Assembly (NCBI RefSeq): GCF_947501225.1
Contig: NZ_CANMUW010000015.1
Location: forward strand, 32,246 to 96,245
Source: an uncultured Shewanella sp.
GTDB lineage: Bacteria; Pseudomonadota; Gammaproteobacteria; Enterobacterales; Shewanellaceae
DNA length: 64,000 bases
Direction of reading: 5' to 3'
Under the pieces are notes generated by a model. The model was not told the DNA's origin, searched no databases, and saw only the letters and a list, made by a program, of their open reading frames with translations. The first letter of the stretch is position 1. Every line of letters begins with the position of its first letter. Made by a program: the position numbers and the translations under genes. Of the stretch, positions 1 through 11,756 are shown piece by piece.

Positions 1-26
1 CCACTCTTCCTCCAATAATCCAGCCC

Positions 27-626
27 TTAGAATTCAGTTCCTTCATCATTACACTTTTCATAACAAAAACAATCTGTTGTATGATCGTTCACCATACCAA
101 CCGCCTGCATGAACGCATAACAGATCGTAGGGCCGACAAAGTTAAAACCTAGTTTTTTCAGAGCCTTAGACATTGCTTCCGACTCAGGTGTCTGAGCCGG
201 CACCTCGTCCATTGTCTTAAATCGATTGACGATAGGCTTTCCACCGACAAAACTCCACAGGAACTCTGAAAAATCATCGCCCTGCTCCCCCTCGATGTCA
301 GAGAAGTGGGTCATATAGCTCCGGGCATTTTTTATGATCGAATTGACCTTCAACCTGTTACGTACAATCCCCTTATTCTGCAGTAGCACTTCGACTTTCT
401 CATCATCAAACTGAGCGATAATTTTCGGATCAAAATTGGCGAATGCGGCTTCATAGTTCTCCTGCTTCTTGAGAATAGTAAGCCAGGAGAGACCTGCCTG
501 CTGACCGTCGAGACAGAGCTTGGCAAACAACTCCTGACTGTCATAAACCGGTCGCCCCCAAACCTCATCATGATACTGCTGATAGAGGTCATCGGCCCCA
601 ACCCAACTACAACGCTGCTTTTCCAT
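27..626 (-). CDS. tag: DNA-3-methyladenine glycosylase I (Tag)
   Basis: Tag excises 3-methyladenine from alkylated DNA and so starts base-excision repair in the cytoplasm. The 199-aa product from the ATG at 626 matches the family's usual length; an open frame continues upstream to 761 but that extension is not Tag-like and would overlap glyQ. Visible features are an early Cys (C6) and His (H19, in YHDEVWG) and a C-terminal HTTDC, which correspond to the four zinc ligands of E. coli Tag, plus the substrate-pocket motif GQQAGLSW and the FVGPTICY segment. The residue just before GQQAGLSW is Asp (D40), where E. coli Tag has Glu38, a base-contacting residue. The gene diverges from glyQ and shares its short promoter interval. 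Confidence 0.93.
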   Translation of the reverse strand: MEKQRCSWVGADDLYQQYHDEVWGRPVYDSQELFAKLCLDGQQAGLSWLTILKKQENYEAAFANFDPKIIAQFDDEKVEVLLQNKGIVRNRLKVNSIIKNARSYMTHFSDIEGEQGDDFSEFLWSFVGGKPIVNRFKTMDEVPAQTPESEAMSKALKKLGFNFVGPTICYAFMQAVGMVNDHTTDCFCYEKCNDEGTEF

Positions 627-690
627 GGTTATTTTTCCAAATTTGTCCTGTGACATAAAAAATAACCTACATAAGACTACATCTACAAGG

Positions 691-696
691 TATAAT
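691..696 (+). promoter_or_regulatory. Probable glyQ -10 element
   Basis: A perfect TATAAT lies 38 bases before the glyQ ATG in the tag/glyQ divergent interval. No good -35 hexamer is visible 16-18 bases upstream, so the call rests on the -10 box and its position only. Confidence 0.4.
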
Positions 697-733
697 CGAA
701 ACCATTTTCTATGACGGCCTGATATTAGTAGAC

Positions 734-1639
734 ATGACGACGAAACATGATGTAAAGACATTCCAGGGTTTCATTATGACCCTGCAAGAGTACTGGGCGC
801 AGCAAGGTTGCGCTATCGTTCAACCACTCGATATGGAAGTTGGTGCGGGCACATTCCACCCACAAACTTTCCTGCGTTCTTTAGGCCCGGAGCCGATGAG
901 CAGTGCCTATGTGCAACCTTGTCGTCGCCCAACCGATGGCCGTTATGGTGAGAACCCAAACCGTCTTCAGCACTACTATCAATTCCAGGTTGTGTTAAAA
1001 CCTTCTCCTGACAACATTCAAGAGCTATATCTCGGCTCGCTCGAGGCTCTGGGTGTTGATATGGGCGTCCACGATGTTCGCTTCGTTGAGGACAACTGGG
1101 AATCGCCGACACTGGGTGCATGGGGTCTGGGCTGGGAAGTTTGGCTGAATGGCATGGAAGTGTCGCAGTTTACCTATTTCCAACAGGTTGGCGGACTTGA
1201 GTGTAGCCCGGTTACCGGCGAGATCACATACGGTCTTGAGCGTCTGGCTATGTATATCCAGGAAGTTGACAGTGTCTATGATCTGGTCTGGACCGATGGC
1301 CCCATGGGCAAAATCATGTATCGTGATATCTTCCATCAGAACGAGGTAGAGCAATCGACCTATAACTTTGAACACGCCGATGTCGATGTGCTGTTTAAAA
1401 TGTTCGATGACTGTGAAATCGCCTGTCAACGCCTTCTGACTCTGGAGAAACCACTTCCACTGCCTGCCTATGAGCAGGTAATGAAAGCCTCTCATGCATT
1501 TAACCTGCTTGATGCTCGCCACGCTATCTCGGTGACCGAACGCCAGCGTTATATCTTACGCGTCCGTACAATGGCTAAGGGTGTAGCAGAATCTTATTAT
1601 CAAGCCCGTGAAGCCCTAGGCTTCCCTATGTGTAAGTAG
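734..1639 (+). CDS. glyQ: Glycyl-tRNA synthetase alpha subunit
   Basis: GlyQ is the catalytic (class II) subunit of the alpha2-beta2 glycyl-tRNA synthetase and charges tRNA-Gly with glycine. The 301-aa protein carries the hallmark family segments [52 protein letters not shown] and GLEWEVW-like [13 protein letters not shown], and is within two residues of the E. coli length. glyS begins 11 bases after its stop, so the two are co-transcribed and translated together. The upstream tag gene is divergent. Confidence 0.97.
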   Translation: MTTKHDVKTFQGFIMTLQEYWAQQGCAIVQPLDMEVGAGTFHPQTFLRSLGPEPMSSAYVQPCRRPTDGRYGENPNRLQHYYQFQVVLKPSPDNIQELYLGSLEALGVDMGVHDVRFVEDNWESPTLGAWGLGWEVWLNGMEVSQFTYFQQVGGLECSPVTGEITYGLERLAMYIQEVDSVYDLVWTDGPMGKIMYRDIFHQNEVEQSTYNFEHADVDVLFKMFDDCEIACQRLLTLEKPLPLPAYEQVMKASHAFNLLDARHAISVTERQRYILRVRTMAKGVAESYYQAREALGFPMCK

Positions 1640-1650
1640 AGGTATTACAG

Positions 1651-3720
1651 ATGAATTTTGAAAACTTACTCATTGAAGTAGGCACAGAAGAGCTGCCACC
1701 AAAAGTACTTCGTAAACTGGCAGAGTCTTTTCTAACTAACTTTACCGATGAACTGAAAAAAGCCGAACTGAATTTCGAATCGGCTACCTGGTATGCCGCG
1801 CCCCGCCGTTTGGCTATCAACGTGCAGCAACTGGTATTGGCACAAGCCGATAAGGTTGTCGAGAAACGTGGCCCGGCTATCGCTCAGGCTTTCGATGCAG
1901 ATGGAAACCCGACCAAAGCCGCTATGGGCTGGGCTCGCGGTAACGGTATCACGGTCGATCAGGCTCAGCGCCTGAAGACAGATAAGGGTGAGTGGTTGCT
2001 ACACCAGGCCAAAGTGGTAGGTGTAGAAACTAAAAGCCTTATCCCGGATATGGCTCAGCGCGCCCTGGATAAGTTACCTATCCCTAAGCCTATGCGCTGG
2101 GGCGACAACAAGACTCAATTTATCCGTCCGGTTCATACGGTCACTATGCTACTGGGTAGTGAAGTGGTTGAGGGTGAGCTGTTAGGCGTAAAATCTGCTC
2201 GTGTTATCCGTGGTCATCGATTCATGGGACAGGCAAGCTTTGAGCTGGATCATGCCGATAACTACCTCTCTTCACTGAAAGAGCAAGGCAAGGTATTAGC
2301 GGATTATGAAGCACGTAAAGCGATCATAAAGGCCGACGCCGAAGCCGCAGCCGCTAAAATTGGCGGTGTTGCCGAACTTGAAGATGAACTGTTGGAAGAG
2401 GTTACCTCTCTGGTCGAATGGCCTGTCGTGTTGACGGCTAACTTTGAAGAGAAATTCCTTGATGTACCTGCCGAAGCTCTGGTTTACACCATGAAAGGCG
2501 ATCAGAAATACTTCCCTGTCTTCGATAAGGCTGGACAGCTTCTGCCTAACTTCATCTTCGTTACAAACATAGAATCAAAAGATCCACAGGTCATTATTTC
2601 CGGTAATGAAAAAGTGGTTCGCCCTCGCCTGGCCGATGCAGAGTTCTTCTTCGAGACAGATAAGAAAGAATCTTTGGAATCTCGCTTAGCCAGTCTGGAA
2701 ACCGTCGTGTTCCAGAAACAACTCGGTACCATTAAAGATCGTGTCGAACGTATCTCAGCCATGGCCGGTTTTATTGCGAACAGCATAGACGTAAACTCTG
2801 AAGAGGCCGCTCGCGCAGGCCTGCTGTCAAAGTCAGATCTTATGACGAACATGGTAATGGAGTTTACCGATCTTCAGGGCACCATGGGGATGCATTACGC
2901 TCGCTTGAATGGTGAAACGGAAGCGGTCGCCATGGCGTTGCAGGAGCAATACAAGCCAAAGTTCTCAGGTGATACCGTACCGACGGCCCCCGTCTCTATC
3001 TGTGTAGCACTGGCAGAGAAGCTAGATACTTTAGTAGGTATTTTCGGTATAGGACAAGCGCCTAAAGGTGCCGCTGACCCATTTGCACTTCGTCGTGCCG
3101 CTATCGGTATCCTGCGGATCTGTGTTGAGAACAACTTACCGTTGAACCTGGTAGACCTGATAGCTAAAGCACAGGAGTTACACGGTGATAACCTTACCAA
3201 TGAAACCACGGCCGAGCAGGTACTGGAGTTCTTCATGGGTAGATTCCGCGCCTGGTACCAAGATCAAGGTGTCAGCGTAGATGTGATCCTGGCGGTATTG
3301 GCACGTCGTCCTACAGCTCCTGCCGACTTCGACAGCCGCATCAAGGCCGTTTCTCACTTCCGCAGCCTTGAGCAAGCATCGGCACTCGCTGCAGCAAATA
3401 AGCGTGTATCTAACATTCTTGCTAAGGTTGAAAGCGAAATTCCGGCAACCATCGATACCGGCTTACTGGTTGAAAATGCAGAGAAGGCACTTTCAGAGAA
3501 GCTGAATGAACTTCAGCCACAACTGGCACCACTATTTGCCGCTGCTAACTATCAGGAAGCACTGGCGTTGCTTGCGGGTCTGCGTGAAAGCGTCGATACC
3601 TTCTTCGAAGATGTAATGGTTATGGCCGACGATGAAGCACTGAAGAACAACCGTTTAGCTCTGTTATCCAGCCTACGCGACCAATTCCTTCACGCAGCCG
3701 ATATCTCACTGCTACAGTAA
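1651..3720 (+). CDS. glyS: Glycyl-tRNA synthetase beta subunit
   Basis: GlyS is the tRNA-binding beta subunit that pairs with GlyQ. The 689-aa protein begins with the typical [14 protein letters not shown] segment, has the HD-like and anticodon-recognition-type C-terminal part ([22 protein letters not shown] at the end) and has the usual family length. It follows glyQ by 11 bases and is closed by a strong intrinsic terminator, so glyQS form a two-gene operon. Confidence 0.97.
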   Translation: MNFENLLIEVGTEELPPKVLRKLAESFLTNFTDELKKAELNFESATWYAAPRRLAINVQQLVLAQADKVVEKRGPAIAQAFDADGNPTKAAMGWARGNGITVDQAQRLKTDKGEWLLHQAKVVGVETKSLIPDMAQRALDKLPIPKPMRWGDNKTQFIRPVHTVTMLLGSEVVEGELLGVKSARVIRGHRFMGQASFELDHADNYLSSLKEQGKVLADYEARKAIIKADAEAAAAKIGGVAELEDELLEEVTSLVEWPVVLTANFEEKFLDVPAEALVYTMKGDQKYFPVFDKAGQLLPNFIFVTNIESKDPQVIISGNEKVVRPRLADAEFFFETDKKESLESRLASLETVVFQKQLGTIKDRVERISAMAGFIANSIDVNSEEAARAGLLSKSDLMTNMVMEFTDLQGTMGMHYARLNGETEAVAMALQEQYKPKFSGDTVPTAPVSICVALAEKLDTLVGIFGIGQAPKGAADPFALRRAAIGILRICVENNLPLNLVDLIAKAQELHGDNLTNETTAEQVLEFFMGRFRAWYQDQGVSVDVILAVLARRPTAPADFDSRIKAVSHFRSLEQASALAAANKRVSNILAKVESEIPATIDTGLLVENAEKALSEKLNELQPQLAPLFAAANYQEALALLAGLRESVDTFFEDVMVMADDEALKNNRLALLSSLRDQFLHAADISLLQ

Positions 3721-3756
3721 GCAATAAGCTTCGAGCTTCTAGCTTCGAGTAAAATG

Positions 3757-3790
3757 AAAAAAGCCTCAGATCTCTCTGAGGCTTTTTTTT
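3757..3790. terminator. Bidirectional terminator between glyS and the HDOD gene
   Basis: A 10-bp perfect stem (AAGCCTCAGA / TCTGAGGCTT) with a 4-base loop is followed by eight T on the plus strand and preceded by an A run, so it can stop both converging genes. It touches the stop codon of the minus-strand gene. Confidence 0.85.
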
Positions 3791-4844
3791 AAAACTCTTT
3801 CAGCTTTTCATGAAGCCGGTCAAACACATCCCGGGCAAGATCGGCATCGATGAGTAAGCGGTTTAAACAGGCTTCATCCAGCTTTCCGGCTTGATGTAGC
3901 ATAGAGCACTCGCTGATCAAATTTGCCCGCCAGACTACCGCTGCAAGCTTCTCGGTTGGCTTAGTTCCGGTATTGGCCAGCGCACTTAACGCCTTCTCAA
4001 AGCTTGGCGGAAGTTGCCAACACCTGACCAGAAGCGCACTTAAACTCAACGACTTGCTGGTCATCACCTGCCTGAAAAGAGAGGAGCTGGGTTGCTCGCC
4101 GGGCTCGGCCAGATTAAACCCATCTAACAACATCTTGAAGATGGCAATCTTACCCACATCATGAAGCAGGCCTAACATAAAGGCGGTATCGGGATCTTCA
4201 CCGGGCAGTTCCGCAGCTAACTCAGAAGAGAGGTACGCCACCTGCATAGAGTGACGCCACACCTGCAAACCAAAACGACGAAAATAGATAGGCTTTATCT
4301 CTATCATCTCCCTTATCAGGCAGGTGGTAACGTAACGGCGTAATTGATCTCGCCCTAGCTGTACAAAGGCAAGTTGAAGACTCGTCACCTCTCTGTCAGA
4401 ACGCCTGAAAGCGGGAGAGTTACATAACTTAAGTACCTCAACACTCAATACAGGATCTTGCTGGATCAGCTCCAGCAGCACCTTGATATCGACATCCTCG
4501 TCTCCAAGCTTCTTGTCCAACTCAGCCATACGGCTGGGCAGCTTAAGTACATTCTCAGCAATAGTCATAGGTGAAGAGAGCGCACGCTCAACATCACCGA
4601 TGACATTTTTTTCCAGATTATTAGCCACTCCCCCCTGATCCCCCTTCCTCGCGGGAAAAAGCAGGCTATAGAAGAGTGTCGACACATCCACCGTTTCAGT
4701 CTCAAGCTCCGTTAATTCCGGACTTGTAGCCTGTTTTTGAATGGGGGCCTGTTTGAATTCAGGGTTCTGACTAAAGCTTTTTGGCTTAGCTACGGTAGTG
4801 TTATCTCTGATATTAAAGAGCTTATTAAATAGTTTTTTGACCAA
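3789..4844 (-). CDS. HDOD domain protein (signal transduction)
   Basis: The 351-aa product has a low-complexity, charged N-terminus of about 90 residues and then an HDOD domain: LPSRMAELDKKLGDEDVDIKVLLELIQQDPVLSVEVLKLCNSPAF, followed by an HD-like helix MLGLLHDVGKIAIFKML. HDOD proteins are related to HD phosphohydrolases but usually act as non-catalytic signalling modules; no output domain is fused here. The frame opens at a TTG codon at 4844 without a convincing ribosome-binding site, and no ATG occurs in frame for about 90 codons, so the start is uncertain. Its target cannot be told from the context: it converges with glyS and diverges from pxpB. Confidence 0.85.
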   Translation of the reverse strand: MVKKLFNKLFNIRDNTTVAKPKSFSQNPEFKQAPIQKQATSPELTELETETVDVSTLFYSLLFPARKGDQGGVANNLEKNVIGDVERALSSPMTIAENVLKLPSRMAELDKKLGDEDVDIKVLLELIQQDPVLSVEVLKLCNSPAFRRSDREVTSLQLAFVQLGRDQLRRYVTTCLIREMIEIKPIYFRRFGLQVWRHSMQVAYLSSELAAELPGEDPDTAFMLGLLHDVGKIAIFKMLLDGFNLAEPGEQPSSSLFRQVMTSKSLSLSALLVRCWQLPPSFEKALSALANTGTKPTEKLAAVVWRANLISECSMLHQAGKLDEACLNRLLIDADLARDVFDRLHEKLKEF

Positions 4845-4970
4845 TTTTTATGACCGGGTATAAATGAAATACTGGAGATATACAGAAAGATTATAGGACA
4901 ATATCCTATAACTTAAGTTACAAAAACATAATCATGCCCATATTTATACTTACCGCTTGTTTTTGCGGCA

Positions 4971-5702
4971 ATGAATGCCGAAACTAGCTTAAACACCCGG
5001 ATTAAGAAGCCAGAAATGACAACAGAACAGGCCCCGAACGTATTCAGATTGGGAGAGAGAGCAGTGGTTATAGACTGTACAGGGTCATACCCCCAAAGCT
5101 CTCAACTCGAGATCCAAAGTAAAATCTGGTGGTTGGCCGATAAGTGCCGTCAAACACAGGAATTTGCCGATATCGTGCCGGGAATGAACAACCTCACCCT
5201 CTTTTTAAAGAGCACGAGCCATATAGGCCATTGGTTGTCTCAGTTAGGTACACTTTGGCAACAGGCTGAAGAGATAAGCATCAGGGGTAAAAACATACGG
5301 CTTCCGGTTGTCTACGGCGGAGATTACGGACCTGATCTGGAACAGTTAGCCGGGTATCACCAACTCAGTTGTGAGGAGGTGATACGGCGGCACTCCGACA
5401 GGAGGTATACGGTTATGTTTCTGGGCTTTCAGCCCGGTTTTCCCTATCTGGACGGGCTTGACTCATCTCTGTACACACCCAGACTGGCAACACCCAGGCT
5501 ATCCATTCCTGCGGGCTCAATAGGAATAGGTGGAGAGCAAACCGGAATCTACCCGGCTTCTGCCCCCGGAGGCTGGCGACTCATAGGTCGAACAAACCAA
5601 AGGCTATTTACCCCGGAGTCCTCCGACTCACCCACCCTGGTCCAGCCCGGTGATACGATTCAATTCATGCCGGTGGACAGTTTAATATTCGATGCAGAAT
5701 AA
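4971..5702 (+). CDS. pxpB: 5-oxoprolinase subunit PxpB (KipI-like)
   Basis: PxpB works with PxpA and PxpC as the ATP-dependent 5-oxoprolinase that converts pyroglutamate to glutamate. The 243-aa protein has the allophanate-hydrolase-subunit-1 fold signatures: RLGERAVVIDCTG near the N-terminus, the central FLGFQPGFPYLDGL and RLSIPAGSIGIGGEQTGIYP blocks and the final LVQPGDTIQFMP. The ATG at 4971 has no clear ribosome-binding site; an in-frame ATG at 5016 is an alternative that keeps the whole conserved domain. It is the first gene of a pxpB-pxpC-pxpA operon. Confidence 0.92.
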   Translation: MNAETSLNTRIKKPEMTTEQAPNVFRLGERAVVIDCTGSYPQSSQLEIQSKIWWLADKCRQTQEFADIVPGMNNLTLFLKSTSHIGHWLSQLGTLWQQAEEISIRGKNIRLPVVYGGDYGPDLEQLAGYHQLSCEEVIRRHSDRRYTVMFLGFQPGFPYLDGLDSSLYTPRLATPRLSIPAGSIGIGGEQTGIYPASAPGGWRLIGRTNQRLFTPESSDSPTLVQPGDTIQFMPVDSLIFDAE

Positions 5703-5718
5703 TGAAGCCGAGTGAAGG

Positions 5719-6684
5719 ATGGAAATAATTGCAATGACTGAAATGAGTAGTGTGCAGATCCTCAAGGCTGGTATCCACTCATCGGTGCAAGACCTGGGTT
5801 GCACCGGTTACCGACATCTGGGCATCTCCGGCGGAGGAGCACTCGACAGACATGCCCTGATACTGGCTAACCGACTGCTCGGAAACCCTGATACTTCGGC
5901 AGCGATAGAGCTGACCTCCGGCACGGTAGAGCTTATGTTTAACCGGGACACCTGGTTTGTGGTAACGGGGGCGAGCTACCAGATATCGATCGGTCAGCGT
6001 AATATCTGGTGTAACTGGAGAAATAAGATAAAAGCCGGCGAAACCCTCAGCCTGAAGGGACCAAAATCCGGTATGCATGCCTACCTCGCATTCGAGGGAG
6101 GAATTACGCATGTTAACGATAGCACTCACAACACTCCAGATGTCCCTCTGGCCTCCAGGTTTACCGGTAATCCGGGCCGGGTATTACAGGATGGAGACAG
6201 GTTGGCTTTAGGTCAGGCGGGAACCATATCTAAACCTATAGGCGCGGTGCAGCGTGGATATTCGAATGAGATCCGTGCCCTTCCCGGCCCGGAGATGGCG
6301 CTGTTTTCGCCCGAATCAAGAAAAGCCTTCTGGAACACCTCATGGGAACTGACTAACGAAAGCAACAGGATGGGAGCCAGATTGTTCGGCACGACACTGT
6401 CTCTTACCCAGCAGCAGGAGTTACAATCTCATGCCGTAATGCCGGGAACAGTCCAGGTCCCGCCTTCAGGGCAGCCCATAGTCTTACTCGCCGACGCACA
6501 AACCACAGGCGGCTATCCGAAAATTGCCACTGTTATCGAAGCCGATCTCTGGAAATTGGCCCAAACCAGACCCGGTGAAGATATTAAGTTTGTTCACGTG
6601 AGTCCCAATCAGGCAGACGATGCAAATTATGAATGGGAGCAATATTTTTATCGTTTACAGAGAGCAATTGAAGCTAACAGCTAA
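5719..6684 (+). CDS. pxpC: 5-oxoprolinase subunit PxpC (biotin-dependent carboxyltransferase-like)
   Basis: PxpC is the allophanate-hydrolase-subunit-2-like partner of PxpB. The 321-aa protein shows the family's N-terminal AGIHSSVQDLGCTGYRHLGISGGGALDRHAL block, the central ALPGPEMALF and SNRMGARLFG motifs and the late GQPIVLLADAQTTGGYPKIATV block. It starts 16 bases after pxpB. Two ATG codons (5719 and 5734) could be used; both keep the domain whole. A seven-copy tandem repeat separates it from pxpA. Confidence 0.93.
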   Translation: MEIIAMTEMSSVQILKAGIHSSVQDLGCTGYRHLGISGGGALDRHALILANRLLGNPDTSAAIELTSGTVELMFNRDTWFVVTGASYQISIGQRNIWCNWRNKIKAGETLSLKGPKSGMHAYLAFEGGITHVNDSTHNTPDVPLASRFTGNPGRVLQDGDRLALGQAGTISKPIGAVQRGYSNEIRALPGPEMALFSPESRKAFWNTSWELTNESNRMGARLFGTTLSLTQQQELQSHAVMPGTVQVPPSGQPIVLLADAQTTGGYPKIATVIEADLWKLAQTRPGEDIKFVHVSPNQADDANYEWEQYFYRLQRAIEANS

Positions 6685-6702
6685 GATTAAGAAGGTCTCG
6701 AT

Positions 6703-6752
6703 CGTAGCTCGTAGCTCGTAGCTCGTAGCTCGTAGCTCGTAGCTCGTAGCTC
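6703..6752 (+). repeat. 7-bp tandem repeat, seven copies (CGTAGCT)
   Basis: Seven uninterrupted copies of CGTAGCT fill 6703-6751, in the 90-base gap between pxpC and pxpA. Related degenerate words occur at 3727-3749 and 7905-7937, both also intergenic. Such perfect arrays commonly vary in copy number by replication slippage. Confidence 0.95.
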
Positions 6753-6774
6753 AATAATATCACTGAGGTCCATC

Positions 6775-7521
6775 ATGTTATCAAATTCGAAAGGTTACCC
6801 TATCGATCTAAATGCAGATATTGGTGAAGGTTGTGAGTTTGACTCTCAGTTGCTGGAGCTCATCACCTCGGCAAATATCGCCTGTGGCGGACATGCGGGT
6901 GATGACTCCAGCATGATAAAAACGGTTGCGGCAGCCATGAAGCACAAGGTTAATATTGGTGCTCACCCCAGCTTTCCCGACAGGCAAAACTTTGGCCGTA
7001 CCCGTTTAGATATCTCGGATGAAAGGCTAACAGACTCATTACACAGACAAATATCGGCTTTAAAAGCTGTGTGCGATAATCTGGGGGCAAAACTGTTTCA
7101 CGTGAAACCTCACGGGGCACTTTATAACGAAGCGGCCAGGAGTGAGGTTTTAGGGCTGATATTGATAGATACGATTAAACGGATAGATCCAAATCTTAAG
7201 TTGATGACCTTAGCCGGGAGTCCCTTGGTAAAACAGGCCAGGTTACATGGGTTAACCGTCATCGAAGAGGCCTTTGCCGACAGAGCCTACCTCAATGACG
7301 GTTCACTGGCTCCCCGCAACCTGGATGGCGCCGTGATCCACGACAGTCATCAGGCACTGCGGCAGGTACAGCAAATTATCGAAAATAAACCTCTGACAAG
7401 CCTGGATGGTGCGCCGGTCATCATAAATGCCACCAGCATCTGCCTCCATGGCGATAACGAACAGGCCCTGGAGTTTGCAAAACTGATAAGTGCAAAGCTA
7501 ACCGAGGCAAACAAGTCATAG
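6775..7521 (+). CDS. pxpA: 5-oxoprolinase subunit PxpA (LamB/YcsF family)
   Basis: PxpA is the third subunit of the 5-oxoprolinase complex. The 248-aa protein carries the LamB/YcsF signatures IDLNADIGEG, ITSANIACGGHAGD, NIGAHPSFPDRQNFGR and VKPHGALYN, and its length is normal. A GAGGTC ribosome-binding site precedes the ATG. The gene is the last of the pxpBCA set. A parS-like palindrome is embedded in its coding sequence at the FHVKPH codons (7094-7109). Confidence 0.95.
   Translation: MLSNSKGYPIDLNADIGEGCEFDSQLLELITSANIACGGHAGDDSSMIKTVAAAMKHKVNIGAHPSFPDRQNFGRTRLDISDERLTDSLHRQISALKAVCDNLGAKLFHVKPHGALYNEAARSEVLGLILIDTIKRIDPNLKLMTLAGSPLVKQARLHGLTVIEEAFADRAYLNDGSLAPRNLDGAVIHDSHQALRQVQQIIENKPLTSLDGAPVIINATSICLHGDNEQALEFAKLISAKLTEANKS
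7094..7109. other. parS-like ParB-binding site inside pxpA
   Basis: TGTTTCACGTGAAACC matches the widely conserved ParB/Spo0J parS sequence (TGTTNCACGTGAAACA) at all but the last base and holds a perfect 14-bp palindrome. It lies about 27.6 kb from parA, within the usual origin-proximal parS zone, and is read as FHVKP in pxpA. Confidence 0.8.
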
Positions 7522-7668
7522 CTCCCGATTTAAAGCACGTCGGAATGACCGGGAGTACAATCTGTCATCCTGAACCATGCACAACGTCTATTTATATACG
7601 TCCCAACCCTTCTTGCCGGTAAAGAGTGACACAAATCCATTCTAACAGCGTCTGACCTCCAAGGAGGG

Positions 7669-7853
7669 AATGCCAATAAATGAAGGGAACATTTATGGCC
7701 CTGGCGTTCAGGGATAACTTTCACTGACAAGAGGTCCATGTACAAGGTAAATTTCTGTCCATCCATGGGCTTCTTATTTTCCAAGAGTGGCATAAATGCT
7801 CTGACTGCCATGGATGGCGGAAATGCCAATAAATGAAGGGAACATTAATGGCC
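7669..7853. repeat. Imperfect duplication in the pxpA-gyrB gap
   Basis: A 32-base word at 7669-7700 recurs at 7822-7853 with one mismatch; both copies start AATGCCAATAAATGAAGGGA and each is preceded by a short palindrome (CCTCCAAGGAGG and GCCATGGATGGC). The interval 7522-7857 otherwise holds no credible gene. A 99-codon open frame across it is built from this repeat and looks spurious. A TGTCATCCTGAAC word at 7563-7575 recurs inverted at 18870-18882. Confidence 0.75.
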
Positions 7854-7857
7854 AGAC

Positions 7858-7897
7858 ATAAAAAAGCCCCGGGACAATCCGGGGCTTCTGTTTTTTT
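7858..7897 (-). terminator. gyrB terminator
   Basis: A GC-rich stem (AGCCCCGG / CCGGGGCT, loop around GACAAT) sits between an A run on the left and a T run on the right, so on the minus strand it ends in a T tract just after gyrB. It could work in both directions. Confidence 0.8.
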
Positions 7898-7938
7898 GCT
7901 CTAACCTCGCAACTCGAAGCTAGAAACTCGTAACTTGC

Positions 7939-11455
<3,517 letters not shown>

Positions 11456-11696
11456 TAATCGCTCGGTAATCGCTTATCTGGCAAGCCGGCAATCGAGTAT
11501 CCGCCCCACGGTTGAGAGACAGCAGCAAAATTACCATGCAGAAAAATTCAAATAGCCAAGAAGATTAGCATATCCACAGGCCACATCAAAGCGTCGATTG
11601 CTCCCGAGTTGAGTCAGAAAATGCTCTACAAACCACAACCGAAAAACAAACGCTATCCGTTGACTCTACAACCGAAAAGAAACAGGAGTTATAGAT

Positions 11697-11724
11697 ACAA
11701 AAAAGGCTGTATAAACAGCCTTTA
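11697..11724 (-). terminator. Terminator downstream of dnaN
   Basis: Stem AAAGGCTGT / ACAGCCTTT with an ATAA loop, followed on the minus strand by a run of six T. It lies 33 bases beyond the dnaN stop, in the dnaN-recF gap (11456-11756). The rest of the gap holds no visible gene. Confidence 0.75.
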
Positions 11725-11756
11725 ATGAAAAAATAGTTATAACATCGAGATAAGAA

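Noticed and set aside
1025-1522. 165-codon minus frame across glyQ
   Set aside because: It lies wholly inside glyQ on the opposite strand and has no protein features of its own.
6588-6604. TTGTTCACGTGAGTC at the pxpC end as a parS site
   Set aside because: Only the central CACGTG is shared; the outer arms do not match.
7530-7829. 99-codon minus frame after pxpA
   Set aside because: It is made of duplicated intergenic repeat words, has no ribosome-binding site and no family features.
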